A DNA stretch of 38,833 nucleotides from Clostridia bacterium (GCA_017629275.1 JAGBXM010000089.1:1-38833); one strand, 5' to 3'. Shown: positions 1 to 8,561, counted from the stretch's first letter. The notes: a model not told the origin generated them from the letters alone. A program made the numbers and translations.

Positions 1-714
1 ACCAAGACCCGAAAGACCCATAAATGTGCTCGTATCTGCGCCCATAGCTGTGCCAAGACGAGCAATTTCGGCCAGTCCTCTGGTAATAAGTGCTGCTCTG
101 GTATTGTCACCCACTCCCAGTCCGTTGGCAATACCTGCACATACGGCAATAACATTTTTCAAAGCGCCGCCAACCTCAACACCGACAATGTCCTTATTGG
201 TATAGATTCTGAAGGTTGGGCCGATAAGCGCCGCCTGCACCTTTGTTGCGGCATCAATATTCTCCGATGCGGCAACGACGGTTGTGGCAACACCGCGTGC
301 AACCTCCTCAGCGTGAGAAGGTCCCGACAAAATGACGATATCCTTTTGCGGCAATTCCTCGGTTATAACCTCAGAAAGCAATTTCTGAGTTCCCTTTTCA
401 AAACCCTTTGCAACATTAACAACGATACCGCAATCAAAATTTTTGAGCTTTGCGGCCGTTTCTCTCACAGCAAAGGACGGCGTTGCAATAATGGTTATCT
501 CAGAGCCGTTGACAACACTCAAATCGGTCGTAATATCAATATCCTCGGGGATTTTTACACCTTTAAGCAGTTTTTCACTTTCTCGGGTTGCATTCAAAGC
601 CGAAACCTCGGCCTCAAACGGCGACCAAAGTGTCACCTTGAAGCCTTTTGAATGTGCGTGGATCGCCAACGCGATACCCCATCCGCCTGGTCCTAAAACA
701 CTTAACTTTGCCAT
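1..714 (-). CDS. gpsA: Glycerol-3-phosphate dehydrogenase [NAD(P)+], partial
   Basis: Reduces dihydroxyacetone phosphate to sn-glycerol-3-phosphate in the cytoplasm, feeding phospholipid synthesis. The first 238 codons are present; the C-terminal part (family length about 330) lies beyond the left edge. The N-terminus has the NAD-binding glycine motif VLGPGGWG. Further on come LSGPSHAEEVA, the catalytic-lysine segment GGALKNVIAV and, at the edge, FMGLSGLG, all typical of GpsA. The ATG directly follows the plsY stop (TAAATG, no gap) and has a GGAG ribosome binding site 6 bases upstream inside the end of plsY, so the two are translationally coupled. PlsY uses the product of GpsA, which fits the pairing. 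Confidence 0.95.
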   Translation of the reverse strand, partial: MAKLSVLGPGGWGIALAIHAHSKGFKVTLWSPFEAEVSALNATRESEKLLKGVKIPEDIDITTDLSVVNGSEITIIATPSFAVRETAAKLKNFDCGIVVNVAKGFEKGTQKLLSEVITEELPQKDIVILSGPSHAEEVARGVATTVVAASENIDAATKVQAALIGPTFRIYTNKDIVGVEVGGALKNVIAVCAGIANGLGVGDNTRAALITRGLAEIARLGTAMGADTSTFMGLSGLG

Positions 715-1392
715 TTACGACTCCTTACGCTTGGCAACGAGTTTCTTTTCCTCGCCGCGAATAAGCCTTCCGATATTGGCACGGTGACTGATTATCATAT
801 TGAGCGACATCACAAGTATCAAAATCACCTTTATAAGCACGTCGTATTTCGCACCGTCAACACGGTCGAACAGTGCAAACACGAAGTTTAGTATCGGCAA
901 CGAAACAGCCGCCGCAATAGAGCCTAACGACACAATGCGCGAAACGGCAAATATTATCAAAAACAAAGCAAATGCGGCAAGTGCCGTCTGCCAACAACAG
1001 GCAAAGCCGACACCCAAGGTGGTAGCAACACCTTTACCGCCCTTGAATCCGAAAAATATCGGATAAACGTGGCCGAAAATACAGGCGACAGCACAGTAAT
1101 ACACTGCATACTCGGGTCTTAAAAACGAGAATCCCAAAGAGGAATAAACGTAAGGCAACACCCATAACTTTGCCGCAAAGCAGATAACAGTGCCCTTGAA
1201 AGTATCAATGAGAAAGGTAATAAGACCGGGAACGATACCGCGTGAGCGTATCATATTGGTCATACCTGCGTTGCCGCTTCCCTCGTTACGCACGTCTTTA
1301 CCGCCGTTGGCGGTCGACACGATAACGGCACCGTTAATACTGCCGACAAGATACGAAACTATAAGTATAACAACCAAAACAAGCCATGCCAT
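715..1392 (-). CDS. plsY: Glycerol-3-phosphate acyltransferase PlsY
   Basis: Integral membrane enzyme that transfers an acyl group from acyl-phosphate to glycerol-3-phosphate, giving lysophosphatidic acid. It has 225 residues, about the usual length. The hydrophobic N-terminal helix is followed by GSINGA and by the acyltransferase motif GSGNAGMTNMIRS (residues about 38-50); a second conserved loop reads FGFKGGKGVATTLGV. Several further membrane segments follow. The start has a strong ribosome binding site (GGAGAA, then AAGGAG). It sits between der and gpsA, a common Clostridia order, and is separated from der by a cloverleaf hairpin element. Confidence 0.96.
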   Translation of the reverse strand: MAWLVLVVILIVSYLVGSINGAVIVSTANGGKDVRNEGSGNAGMTNMIRSRGIVPGLITFLIDTFKGTVICFAAKLWVLPYVYSSLGFSFLRPEYAVYYCAVACIFGHVYPIFFGFKGGKGVATTLGVGFACCWQTALAAFALFLIIFAVSRIVSLGSIAAAVSLPILNFVFALFDRVDGAKYDVLIKVILILVMSLNMIISHRANIGRLIRGEEKKLVAKRKES

Positions 1393-1412
1393 TTTACATT
1401 CTCCTTTTCTCC

Positions 1413-1506
1413 ATAATGGTTATGGGCAAATTTTCTTTGAAAATTTGATACAAAATCGCAGATTTTGTACCGGAACTCTCGAGTTTCGGTACACCATAAC
1501 CATTAT
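1413..1506. repeat. Cloverleaf-like palindromic element 1 (der-plsY gap)
   Basis: A 94-base element closed by a perfect 13-bp inverted repeat (1413-1425 with 1494-1506, ATAATGGTTATGG). Three hairpins are packed almost without spacers inside it: 1427-1447 (9-bp stem, loop TTT), 1449-1469 (9-bp stem, loop GCA) and 1470-1489 (9-bp stem with one wobble pair, loop TC). The result is a four-way junction, like a tRNA cloverleaf without tRNA sequence. Two elements of the same plan and size lie at 7012-7110 and 7118-7208; the CAAATTTT-CTTT hairpin is shared with element 2. It may be a mobile palindromic repeat or an RNA structure in the der-plsY transcript. Confidence 0.8.
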
Positions 1507-1536
1507 AAAAGGCATAAAATTATACTTTTATTGTTC

Positions 1537-2871
1537 TTAAGCCTTGGTCTTTCCGTCGCCGCGCTCACGTATTACAAAACGGACAGGCGTACCCTCAAGA
1601 CCGAAGGTCGAACGAATCTGATTTTCAAGGTATCTCTGATACGAGAAGTGGAACAACTCCTCGCGGTTGCAGAAGAACACGAATGTCGGCGGCTTGGTCG
1701 AAGCCTGTGTCATATAGTATATCTTCAACCTCTTACCCTTGTCCGAAGGCGGTTGCACACGCGCAGTAGCCTCTGCAAGCACGTCGTTGAGCATTCCCGT
1801 CGAAATTCTCATAGTGTTCTGCGAATGAACAAACTTGATAAGTTCAAACAAACGGTCAACACGCTGACCCGTTTTAGCCGAAATGAAAATAATGGGAGCA
1901 TACGGCATAAACGAGAAGTCCTGCATAAGTGACTTTCTCATACTGTCCATAGTCTTGCCGTCCTTTTCGACGATATCCCACTTATTAACGGCAATAATGG
2001 CCGCCTTACCCTGCTCCATAGCAAGACCTGCAACCTTGGAATCCTGCTCGGTAAAGCCCTCGGTCGCGTCGATCATAATAACGCATACGTCGGAACGCTC
2101 AATGGCCATTTTGGCACGCATTACGCTGTACTTTTCAATATCGTCGTCAACCTTTGACTTGCGGCGGATACCTGCAGTATCGGTGAAATTATACTTCTGA
2201 CCGTCTATCTCGACAAGTGTATCAATGGCGTCGCGCGTCGTACCTGCAACGTCCGAAACGATAACACGTTCCTCACCGCTGATATTGTTGATAAGTGAGG
2301 ATTTACCCGCGTTAGGCTTACCGATAACGGCAACGTTGATTATCTCCTCGTCCTCTTCCTCGAACTCGGCCTCGGGGATATGCTCAAACACGCGGTCCAA
2401 AAGGTCACCCGTGCCGTGGCCGTGTACCGATGAAACTGCAACGGGATCACCCAACCCTAAATTATAAAACTCATAAAACTCAAGCGGTTGTTCACCCAGA
2501 CGGTCACACTTGTTGACACAAAGAACTATAGGCTTTCCGCTCTTTTGCAGCATTGCGGCGACCTCGTTGTCCGATGCCGTAACACCGCTTTTAAGGTCGG
2601 TAACAAAAATAATGACCGAAGCCGTATCAATGGCCAACTCGGCCTGAGCACGCATTTTCTTCAAAATAATATCGTCGGTCTTAGGTTCGATACCGCCCGT
2701 ATCAATAAGCATAAAGCTTTTGCCCAGCCATTCGGCATCACCGAAAATTCGGTCACGTGTAACACCGGGCGTATCATCAACGATAGACAGTCTGCGACCG
2801 ATCAGCTTGTTAAACAAGGTCGACTTGCCGACGTTCGGACGGCCGACTACCGCTACAATAGGTTTAGCCAT
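1537..2871 (-). CDS. der: Ribosome biogenesis GTPase Der (EngA)
   Basis: Essential GTPase for 50S subunit maturation. It has two tandem GTPase domains, each with its P-loop (GRPNVGKST near the N-terminus and GKPNAGKSS near residue 185), G3 motifs DTGG and DTAG, and NKCD/NKWD specificity motifs. A C-terminal KH-like domain ends in FVIRERGDGKTKA. The predicted protein is 444 residues, the normal size. The ATG at 2871 is preferred over an in-frame ATG 15 bases upstream because GGAGGG lies 7 bases before it. It lies 33 bases downstream of the DUF512 gene and upstream of plsY. Confidence 0.97.
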   Translation of the reverse strand: MAKPIVAVVGRPNVGKSTLFNKLIGRRLSIVDDTPGVTRDRIFGDAEWLGKSFMLIDTGGIEPKTDDIILKKMRAQAELAIDTASVIIFVTDLKSGVTASDNEVAAMLQKSGKPIVLCVNKCDRLGEQPLEFYEFYNLGLGDPVAVSSVHGHGTGDLLDRVFEHIPEAEFEEEDEEIINVAVIGKPNAGKSSLINNISGEERVIVSDVAGTTRDAIDTLVEIDGQKYNFTDTAGIRRKSKVDDDIEKYSVMRAKMAIERSDVCVIMIDATEGFTEQDSKVAGLAMEQGKAAIIAVNKWDIVEKDGKTMDSMRKSLMQDFSFMPYAPIIFISAKTGQRVDRLFELIKFVHSQNTMRISTGMLNDVLAEATARVQPPSDKGKRLKIYYMTQASTKPPTFVFFCNREELFHFSYQRYLENQIRSTFGLEGTPVRFVIRERGDGKTKA

Positions 2872-2904
2872 TCGGCTTCCCTCCATTTCAAAAAATCAAT
2901 TATC

Positions 2905-4212
2905 TTATAAATCTTCTCCGCTGAGAGCCGCCAACAGCGACCAACCGTCACTCTCAACAACACGCAGTTTGACATTGAGTGCCGTTTCGACCTCCTCGAC
3001 CGTCACACTGTCAAGGAACATATCGCGCTCGTGCCTCAGCATCGACGACGGAATAAGCAAATCGGTACCGAGGTCCTCACCCTTTAACTGTGCGATAATA
3101 TCGCCACCCGTGACAAGACCTGCAACCGTGATCTTTCCGCCGAAAAAGTTATTCTTAATACATTTGACCTTACACTCAAAATTATGCCACTTTTCGGTCA
3201 CTTTGTCAACTATTCCCGAAAGCAGAGGAAATGCTGCTTCACCCGTAGCAACCGTAATTTTTCGAAAACTTTCAGGCTCCGAAAAATCATCAAAAGCCTC
3301 TGTCACTTCCATTTTGAGCATAGCCCACATTCCGACACCGTTTTCCAACTGTAAAAACTCGCCGTAAAAATCACCTTCGGGCATCAGTCTTTTGGCTGTT
3401 AAATAAAACTCGTCGGCGGCAAACACACGTCGCTCACCGTACATCTCAACCGTTTTTTCTCCGTATTCTTCGGCAATATCGACCACCGCGGCGGCCGTCT
3501 GCTCATTAAACGGCGTGATTTCAGGCAACCCCTCGCGGTGACCCGTAAGTCCTACCGGCACACAGGCGATACTTTGAACGGTCGGATATTTAATAAGATC
3601 CTCAAAGCTTCGTTTTAATTCCTCACCGTCATTGACACCTGGAACCAACACCAACTGACAGTTGACGTTTATCCCCGCATCGCAAAAACGCTTCAAAATA
3701 TCCAACGACTGTCCCGCAAATCGGTTGCCCATCATACGGCAACGGAGTTCGGGGTTGGTGGTGTGAACCGACACGTTAACAGGGCTTATGTGCAGTTTAA
3801 TAATACGTTCAATTTCGTGCTCGGTAAGATTAGTCAACGTAATATAGTTACCGAACAAGAACGACATTCTCGAATCGTCATCCTTAAAGTAAAGGGAATC
3901 TCGCATACCTTTAGGCAACTGGTCAATGAAGCAGAACATACAGTTGTTACGGCAGGAATGTTGCTTGTCCATCAGATAGGTATCAAACTCCAATCCCAAT
4001 TCGTCGTACTCGCCCTTTTTGACCGTCACCGAATAAGGTCTGCCGTCGTCCGACTGCAACGATACTTCCACTATGCGCTCATTCTGATAAAAACGGTAAT
4101 CCAAAACGTCGACAATTTCGTTTCCGTTAAGCGCCAAAAGACGGTCGCCCGCCTTAATCTTGCTCTTGGCCGCGGGGGATTGCGGACAAACAGACTTTAT
4201 AATTACAGCCAA
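2905..4212 (-). CDS. DUF512 family PDZ/radical-SAM protein
   Basis: 435-residue cytoplasmic protein of unknown reaction. An N-terminal PDZ-like segment (about residues 5-60, SPAAKSKIKAGDRLLALNG) is followed by an iron-sulfur cysteine motif C-x3-C-x2-C (CRNNCMFC, about residue 87-94), then a radical-SAM-like region with NVSVHTTNPELR, and a C-terminal DUF512 domain. The family is commonly found next to der in Clostridia, which suggests a translation or ribosome link, but that is inference. The start is TTG at 4212, with GGAGG 8 bases upstream; no ATG fits. A terminator separates it from rpmF upstream, and no clear promoter of its own was found. Confidence 0.9.
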   Translation of the reverse strand: MAVIIKSVCPQSPAAKSKIKAGDRLLALNGNEIVDVLDYRFYQNERIVEVSLQSDDGRPYSVTVKKGEYDELGLEFDTYLMDKQHSCRNNCMFCFIDQLPKGMRDSLYFKDDDSRMSFLFGNYITLTNLTEHEIERIIKLHISPVNVSVHTTNPELRCRMMGNRFAGQSLDILKRFCDAGINVNCQLVLVPGVNDGEELKRSFEDLIKYPTVQSIACVPVGLTGHREGLPEITPFNEQTAAAVVDIAEEYGEKTVEMYGERRVFAADEFYLTAKRLMPEGDFYGEFLQLENGVGMWAMLKMEVTEAFDDFSEPESFRKITVATGEAAFPLLSGIVDKVTEKWHNFECKVKCIKNNFFGGKITVAGLVTGGDIIAQLKGEDLGTDLLIPSSMLRHERDMFLDSVTVEEVETALNVKLRVVESDGWSLLAALSGEDL

Positions 4213-4236
4213 ACCTACGCCCTCCTTTACGGTTTT

Positions 4237-4266
4237 AAAAAAATGAGGGAAGGATCGCTCCTTCCC
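4237..4266 (-). terminator. Terminator after rpmF
   Basis: GGGAAGGA-GCGA-TCCTTCCC hairpin followed on the minus strand by TCATTTTTTT. It lies 18 bases beyond the rpmF stop and should end the yceD-rpmF transcript, though readthrough into the DUF512 gene is possible. Confidence 0.9.
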
Positions 4267-4284
4267 CCAAAGCTTCTTGTAGAC

Positions 4285-4467
4285 TTATGCCTCGACCTTT
4301 ACAACTTCGCGGTCCTTATAGTAACCGCAAGCGAGACATACTCTGTGCGGTCTCTTGAACTCGCCGCAATGCTCGCACTTTACAAGAGTCGGAGCGTCCA
4401 TTCTCCAGACGTTGGAACGTCTCTTATTCTTTCTTGCTTTACCGGTTTTTCTCTTAGGTACTGCCAT
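4285..4467 (-). CDS. rpmF: 50S ribosomal protein L32
   Basis: 60-residue structural protein of the large ribosomal subunit. It begins MAVPKRKTGKARKNKRR, the family signature, and carries a zinc ribbon with two cysteine pairs (CEHC and CLAC). A GGAGGCG ribosome binding site lies just upstream. It is co-transcribed with yceD, the widely conserved yceD-rpmF pair, and followed by a strong terminator. Confidence 0.98.
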   Translation of the reverse strand: MAVPKRKTGKARKNKRRSNVWRMDAPTLVKCEHCGEFKRPHRVCLACGYYKDREVVKVEA

Positions 4468-4485
4468 TTTCAGCGCCTCCTTAAA

Positions 4486-4989
4486 CTAATCGTTATCTTC
4501 CAACAATTTTCGCAATGCTGCCAAGCGCGGGTCGCCTGTTTTGGTAGCACAACCACAAGGGCCGTCATTCAGGTTTTTGCCGCATTCCTGACATATGCCT
4601 TTGCAATCCTTTGAGCACAAATGCTTGTTCGGCATCGCCAGTACGACCTCGGTATAAACCAATTCATACAGATCAAGCTTATAGTCCTCAATAAGGATTA
4701 TTTCGTCATTCTCGTCGTTTTCGAGTTCACTCACGAGAACGCGCTCTATCGGTACGTTATAAATCTTCACCGCAGTGTTACCGCAACGGTCACACGGGGC
4801 GGTGTATTCACATTCACACACGACCGATAGTGTTACAATGCCCGCCCGACTGAACGCAGTTCCCTTAACGGAAACAGGCTTTTTCAACGGATATAATCCA
4901 AAGAAGTCAACCTCGCTCAGATCGAACTGACAATCGAGCGGAAGACTCTCTTTGTCATTTGCAAAAAGTGACCTTAAATCAAGAATCAT
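4486..4989 (-). CDS. yceD: YceD family protein (DUF177)
   Basis: 167-residue protein of the DUF177/YceD family, which is linked to 23S rRNA or L32 metabolism in other organisms; its exact role is unsettled. Visible features are an N-terminal MILDLRSLF, a cysteine pair CDRC in the middle, and a C-terminal cluster CSKDCKGICQECGKNLN that probably binds zinc. The ATG at 4989 is preferred over an in-frame GTG nine bases upstream because GAGGTGA is correctly spaced for the ATG and overlaps the GTG. It lies 18 bases upstream of rpmF in one operon under a consensus promoter. Confidence 0.92.
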   Translation of the reverse strand: MILDLRSLFANDKESLPLDCQFDLSEVDFFGLYPLKKPVSVKGTAFSRAGIVTLSVVCECEYTAPCDRCGNTAVKIYNVPIERVLVSELENDENDEIILIEDYKLDLYELVYTEVVLAMPNKHLCSKDCKGICQECGKNLNDGPCGCATKTGDPRLAALRKLLEDND

Positions 4990-5018
4990 ACCACTCACCT
5001 CAAATTGTCACACAGATT

Positions 5019-5047
5019 ATTATAATAACCGTGTTCCGCTTTGTCAA
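5019..5047 (-). promoter_or_regulatory. Promoter of yceD-rpmF
   Basis: Perfect sigma-A consensus on the minus strand: TTGACA at 5042-5047, a 17-base spacer, TATAAT at 5019-5024. It is about 30 bases upstream of the yceD start and fits high expression of a ribosomal protein gene. Confidence 0.92.
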
Positions 5048-5094
5048 GTCTAATTTTTCCGAAAACGCAACAAATCAACAAATTTACCGAAATT

Positions 5095-5128
5095 CACAAA
5101 ACACCGCACGGATAATTCCGTGCGGTGT
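5095..5128 (-). terminator. Terminator after the P-loop gene
   Basis: Perfect 12-bp stem ACACCGCACGGA with a 4-base loop, followed on the minus strand by TTTTG. It ends the pgi/P-loop transcript before the yceD promoter. Confidence 0.85.
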
Positions 5129-5148
5129 GCAGTTTAGATAAATCCGAC

Positions 5149-5565
5149 TTACATTTCCTCTGCTACGTCAAAGACAGCGGCGGGAAGGTCTGCCTTATCG
5201 GCCGAAACGGTGATGATAAACTCAACGTTGGCGTCCTTCGAAAGAGCGTCAAGCTTCTTGAAGAACTCTGCAAGCTCGTCATAGTTGCGGTTGCAGATGC
5301 GCAAGATCGCATCAATACCGATGTGGGTAACGTCATAGTTACCTGCGCAGATGCCCGAAATGAAGCCATAGAATGCCTCATAACCCGAGATCTCATAATG
5401 ATCGGTGTCAACAAGTCTTACACGATGGGTGATATTCAAGGTAAGGGTAGAACTCTTTTCAATGCAAACGACGTTGCCTTTGGAAACGTCAGCTGCTGCG
5501 GTAACAGCGTCGATGAGTTTTTTGGTCTTGCCGCTACCCTTTTTACCGATAATAAGTTTTAACAT
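5149..5565 (-). CDS. Small P-loop nucleotide-binding protein, unknown function
   Basis: 138-residue soluble protein with an N-terminal Walker A motif GKKGSGKT (residues about 7-14) directly after the first strand MLKLII. A Walker-B-like hydrophobic strand is less clear; THIGIDAIL near residue 81-89 is one candidate. The protein is too short for a full AAA or kinase domain and no family was recognised. AAAGGAG lies upstream of the ATG. It follows pgi by 47 bases on the same strand with only a weak hairpin between, so it is probably co-transcribed, but a link to sugar metabolism is not evident. Confidence 0.8.
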   Translation of the reverse strand: MLKLIIGKKGSGKTKKLIDAVTAAADVSKGNVVCIEKSSTLTLNITHRVRLVDTDHYEISGYEAFYGFISGICAGNYDVTHIGIDAILRICNRNYDELAEFFKKLDALSKDANVEFIITVSADKADLPAAVFDVAEEM

Positions 5566-5612
5566 AGTAACAACTCCTTTATATTTTGACCGCTAAAAGC
5601 GGTAATCTCCAA

Positions 5613-6950
5613 TTATTTAATTCTGGCTTCCAAAGCCGCCTTGCGGTCTTCGTAGCCGGGTTTGCCGAGCATTGCGAACATATTCTTCTTATAGTCCTCA
5701 ACACCGGGCTGGTCGAAGGGATTAACACCCAACATATAACCCGAAACGGCACAAGCCTTTTCGAAGAAATAGATAAGACGTCCGAGGTTTTCCTCATCGG
5801 CCTTGTCGACCTCGATAACAAGGTTGGGAACACCGCCGTCGGTATGGGCGAGAACGGTACCCTCGAAGGCCTTCTGATTGACGTAGGACATCGGCTTACC
5901 TGCGAGGAAGTTCAGACCGTCGCCGTCGTTCTCATCCTTTTTGATAACGGTATCACTGCCGCAATCGCCGATGGTAACGACCGTCTCAAACAGAATTCTG
6001 CGTCCGTCCTGAATGTACTGACCCATCGAATGAAGGTCGGTCGAGAAGGTAACGGAGGCCGGGAACAAGCCCTTGCCGTCCTTGCCTTCGGACTCGCCGT
6101 AAAGCTGTTTGAACCACTCGGCCATCATAGTGAATCTCGGTTCGTAAGAAACGAGCAGCTCAATGGCCTTTCCCTTGCGATAAAAACAGTTGCGAACTGC
6201 TGCGTACTTGTAGCAATCGTTCTTTTCAATATCGTCAACCGAGTATTCCTCACGGGCCAAAGCGGCGCCCTTCATCAAAGCGTCAATATCGGCACCTGCA
6301 ACAGCGATGGGCAGAAGACCTACTGCGGTCAAAACACTGAAACGTCCGCCGACGTCATCGGGAACTACAAACGACTCATAGCCTTCCTTATCGGCCAACT
6401 GCTTTAATGTGCCGCGAGCCTTATCGGTGGTGCAATAGATACGCTTGGTAGCCTCTTCGTGACCGTAACGGTTTTCAAGGTACTCTCTGAAAATGCGGAA
6501 TGCGATGGCAGGCTCGGTAGTGGTGCCCGACTTGGAAATAACGTTGACCGAAACACGCTTACCCTCGCAAATAGCGAGAAGATCCTGCACGGCGGAACCG
6601 CTTATGGAATTACCCGCGAAATAAATATCGGGGGTATTTTTAGGCAGGTTGTTGTAAAGGGGCGACTTCAAAAACTCAATAGCCGCTCTGGCGCCCAAAT
6701 AGGAGCCGCCGATACCGATAACGATAAACACGTCGGTATCACTGATGATTTTATCGGCAGCCTTCTTGATTCGTGCGAACTCTTCCTTATCGTAATCAAC
6801 GGGAAGGTCGACCCAACCGAGAAAATCATTGCCGAGGCCCGAACGGTCCTCTAACATTTTGTGTGCAACGGAAACGTGTGCCTTAACACCGGCATAGTCG
6901 TTCTCGGCCAAAAATTCAGCCGCATATCCGTCCTTGAATTTAATAGACAT
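5613..6950 (-). CDS. pgi: Glucose-6-phosphate isomerase
   Basis: Interconverts glucose-6-phosphate and fructose-6-phosphate in glycolysis. 445 residues, the size of Firmicutes enzymes. Sugar-phosphate-binding segments are visible: [12 protein letters not shown] (about residue 75), [14 protein letters not shown] (about residue 140), the [12 protein letters not shown] loop (about residue 195) and [13 protein letters not shown] (about residue 280). The ATG at 6950 is preferred over one 39 bases upstream because it starts the conserved MSIKF sequence and has AAGGAT upstream. Its leader is about 258 bases and carries two tandem cloverleaf structures that start at the likely transcription start. 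Confidence 0.97.
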   Translation of the reverse strand: MSIKFKDGYAAEFLAENDYAGVKAHVSVAHKMLEDRSGLGNDFLGWVDLPVDYDKEEFARIKKAADKIISDTDVFIVIGIGGSYLGARAAIEFLKSPLYNNLPKNTPDIYFAGNSISGSAVQDLLAICEGKRVSVNVISKSGTTTEPAIAFRIFREYLENRYGHEEATKRIYCTTDKARGTLKQLADKEGYESFVVPDDVGGRFSVLTAVGLLPIAVAGADIDALMKGAALAREEYSVDDIEKNDCYKYAAVRNCFYRKGKAIELLVSYEPRFTMMAEWFKQLYGESEGKDGKGLFPASVTFSTDLHSMGQYIQDGRRILFETVVTIGDCGSDTVIKKDENDGDGLNFLAGKPMSYVNQKAFEGTVLAHTDGGVPNLVIEVDKADEENLGRLIYFFEKACAVSGYMLGVNPFDQPGVEDYKKNMFAMLGKPGYEDRKAALEARIK

Positions 6951-7011
6951 CTTGATCAATCCTTTGGTATCGGGTGTTAGTCCACCCAAAATAACTTATC
7001 TTTGTCATTAT

Positions 7012-7110
7012 AATGGCAGTTGAACATCGAAATATCACTTATTGTGCTATTTCCACTCCAAATCTTTGATTTGGATACAAATTTTCTTTAAAAATTTGAC
7101 AACGGCCATT
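7012..7110. repeat. Cloverleaf-like element 2 (pgi leader)
   Basis: A 99-base element. Its closing stem is AATGGCAGTTG (7012-7022) with CAACGGCCATT (7100-7110), 10 of 11 pairs. Inside are three hairpins: 7029-7053 (10-bp stem with one mismatch), 7057-7075 (8-bp stem, loop TTT) and 7078-7098 (8-bp stem). It matches the plan and size of the elements at 1413-1506 and 7118-7208, and lies in the transcribed leader of pgi. Confidence 0.7.
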
Positions 7111-7117
7111 GCAACGA

Positions 7118-7208
7118 TGTAGAAATTAATCAAATTTCAAGAAATTTGATTATTTAAAAGCCGATATATCAGCTTTTGTGGGAACGTAAAACATTTCCGC
7201 TTTCTACA
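7118..7208. repeat. Cloverleaf-like element 3 (pgi leader)
   Basis: A 91-base element closed by the perfect 8-bp inverted repeat TGTAGAAA (7118-7125) with 7201-7208. It holds three hairpins: 7127-7152 (perfect 12-bp stem, loop AA), 7156-7177 (10-bp stem with one mismatch, loop AT) and 7178-7200 (10-bp imperfect stem, loop AAA). The predicted pgi transcription start falls at or next to its outer edge (7208), so the pgi mRNA would begin with this fold. Confidence 0.72.
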
Positions 7209-7214
7209 ATCATT

Positions 7215-7243
7215 ATTATACAATAGACCGACTACTTTTTCAA
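7215..7243 (-). promoter_or_regulatory. Promoter of pgi
   Basis: TTGAAA at 7238-7243, 17-base spacer, TATAAT at 7215-7220, minus strand. Transcription should start near 7208. The rest of the 366-base gap 6951-7316 outside the cloverleaf elements is AT-rich with no other gene. Confidence 0.85.
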
Positions 7244-7316
7244 CAGTAATTTGAAAAACTTTACACAAAATAGCCCCAAAATTTAAAAAAATTTACAGTT
7301 TTATTCCAAGTCTACA

Positions 7317-8561
7317 TCAAACGAGATTATTCAACAATAATTTCACGTATTTCATAAAGGTCATTTTTGCAACACCCGTTTCGGCCACCACCTTGACGGT
7401 GCCGATCTCCTTACCGTCGACGTATACCCTCGTCACACCTATCTGTTGACCTGCCGCTACGGGTGCTTTAAGTGTTTCAAACAGCTCGGTCTCCAAAAGC
7501 AGGGTTTTGACCTTTTGCTTTTCGACCAAAAAGCTTTTGCGCTCATTACACACGGTGTTGACCTTGTCAACCACACCGTCTTTAACCGAAACAGGATGCA
7601 GCTTTTCAGGGTCGGTCGTGACCGTGATATACGACCAGTTGGCAAAACCGTAATCCAACAGCTTTCTCGCACCGTTGAATCGGTCATTCGAATTGGAAGC
7701 GCCCATTACAACGGCCACCAATCTCAACCCCTCGCGCTCGGCGGTGGCCGAAAGACAACACCCTGCGCCCGAGGTCGTTCCCGTTTTGAGTCCCGTACAT
7801 CCCTCATAAAACCGCACAAGCTTATTGGTATTGACCAACTGCGACTCACCGTTTCTCAATGAATCCATCCACACCGTCGAATACTTTTTGATAATATCGT
7901 GCTTGATAAGTTCTTTGGACATAACGGCAATATCATAAGCACTGGTAAGATGCCCCTCGGCATCAAGTCCCGTACAGTTTTTGAAAACGGTATCCTTCAT
8001 TCCTAACTGTTCGGCACGTTGGTTCATCATGGCAACAAAGCCTTCCTCACTGCCTGCCACAGCCTCGCCCAACACCACCGTCGCATCGTTGGCACTGCCG
8101 ATGACCGCCGCTTTGAGCAGATCGTCCACCGTCATAAGCTCATTAGGTTCAAGCCAAACTTGAGACCCACCCATCGAACACGCGTGGGCACTGGCGCTCA
8201 AAGAAGTATCAAGGGTCAACTGCCCCGATTCAATGGCCTCGACCACCAACAGTAACGCCATTACCTTGGTTATGGACGCGGGCGGAAGCGCAAGATGACT
8301 CTCATTTTCATAAAGCACCGTGCCCGTATCAACATCCATCAGTACACAGGACTTGGCATTTATCTCCAACTTTGTACCGATGGGCCCCGCCGTCTCGACG
8401 GCACCGACTATCGGGTCGGTCAGATCGGGTGAGTTGTATTCGGTCACCACCCTGTCGTCAATAAGCTCGTCGATCGGCACCTCGTCAGCCGATACCGTAA
8501 ACGGCAACAATACCAAAACAATAGTCAACAGTAAACAAACAGCTTTCTTAAAAATAAACAT
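7317..8561 (-). CDS. D-alanyl-D-alanine carboxypeptidase (PBP5-type)
   Basis: Exported penicillin-binding protein that trims the terminal D-alanine of peptidoglycan stem peptides. From the ATG at 8561 (RBS AAAGGGGAG) the protein is 414 residues with a signal peptide (MFIFKKAVCLLLTIVLVLL, then VSA-DE). The catalytic motifs are in order: SITK (SxxK), SAND (SxN) and KTGTTSGAG. A PBP5-like C-terminal beta domain follows, and the end YVKLLLNNLV is suited to be an amphipathic membrane anchor. It resembles DacF/DacA of Firmicutes. It lies 62 bases downstream of queH and probably shares its promoter; no clear terminator follows. Confidence 0.93.
   Translation of the reverse strand: MFIFKKAVCLLLTIVLVLLPFTVSADEVPIDELIDDRVVTEYNSPDLTDPIVGAVETAGPIGTKLEINAKSCVLMDVDTGTVLYENESHLALPPASITKVMALLLVVEAIESGQLTLDTSLSASAHACSMGGSQVWLEPNELMTVDDLLKAAVIGSANDATVVLGEAVAGSEEGFVAMMNQRAEQLGMKDTVFKNCTGLDAEGHLTSAYDIAVMSKELIKHDIIKKYSTVWMDSLRNGESQLVNTNKLVRFYEGCTGLKTGTTSGAGCCLSATAEREGLRLVAVVMGASNSNDRFNGARKLLDYGFANWSYITVTTDPEKLHPVSVKDGVVDKVNTVCNERKSFLVEKQKVKTLLLETELFETLKAPVAAGQQIGVTRVYVDGKEIGTVKVVAETGVAKMTFMKYVKLLLNNLV

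Noticed and set aside
1465..1932. Plus-strand open frames opposite der, pgi, pflB and others (several hundred bases long)
   Set aside because: They are shadows: no ribosome binding site, no recognisable domain, and they oppose strongly conserved genes.
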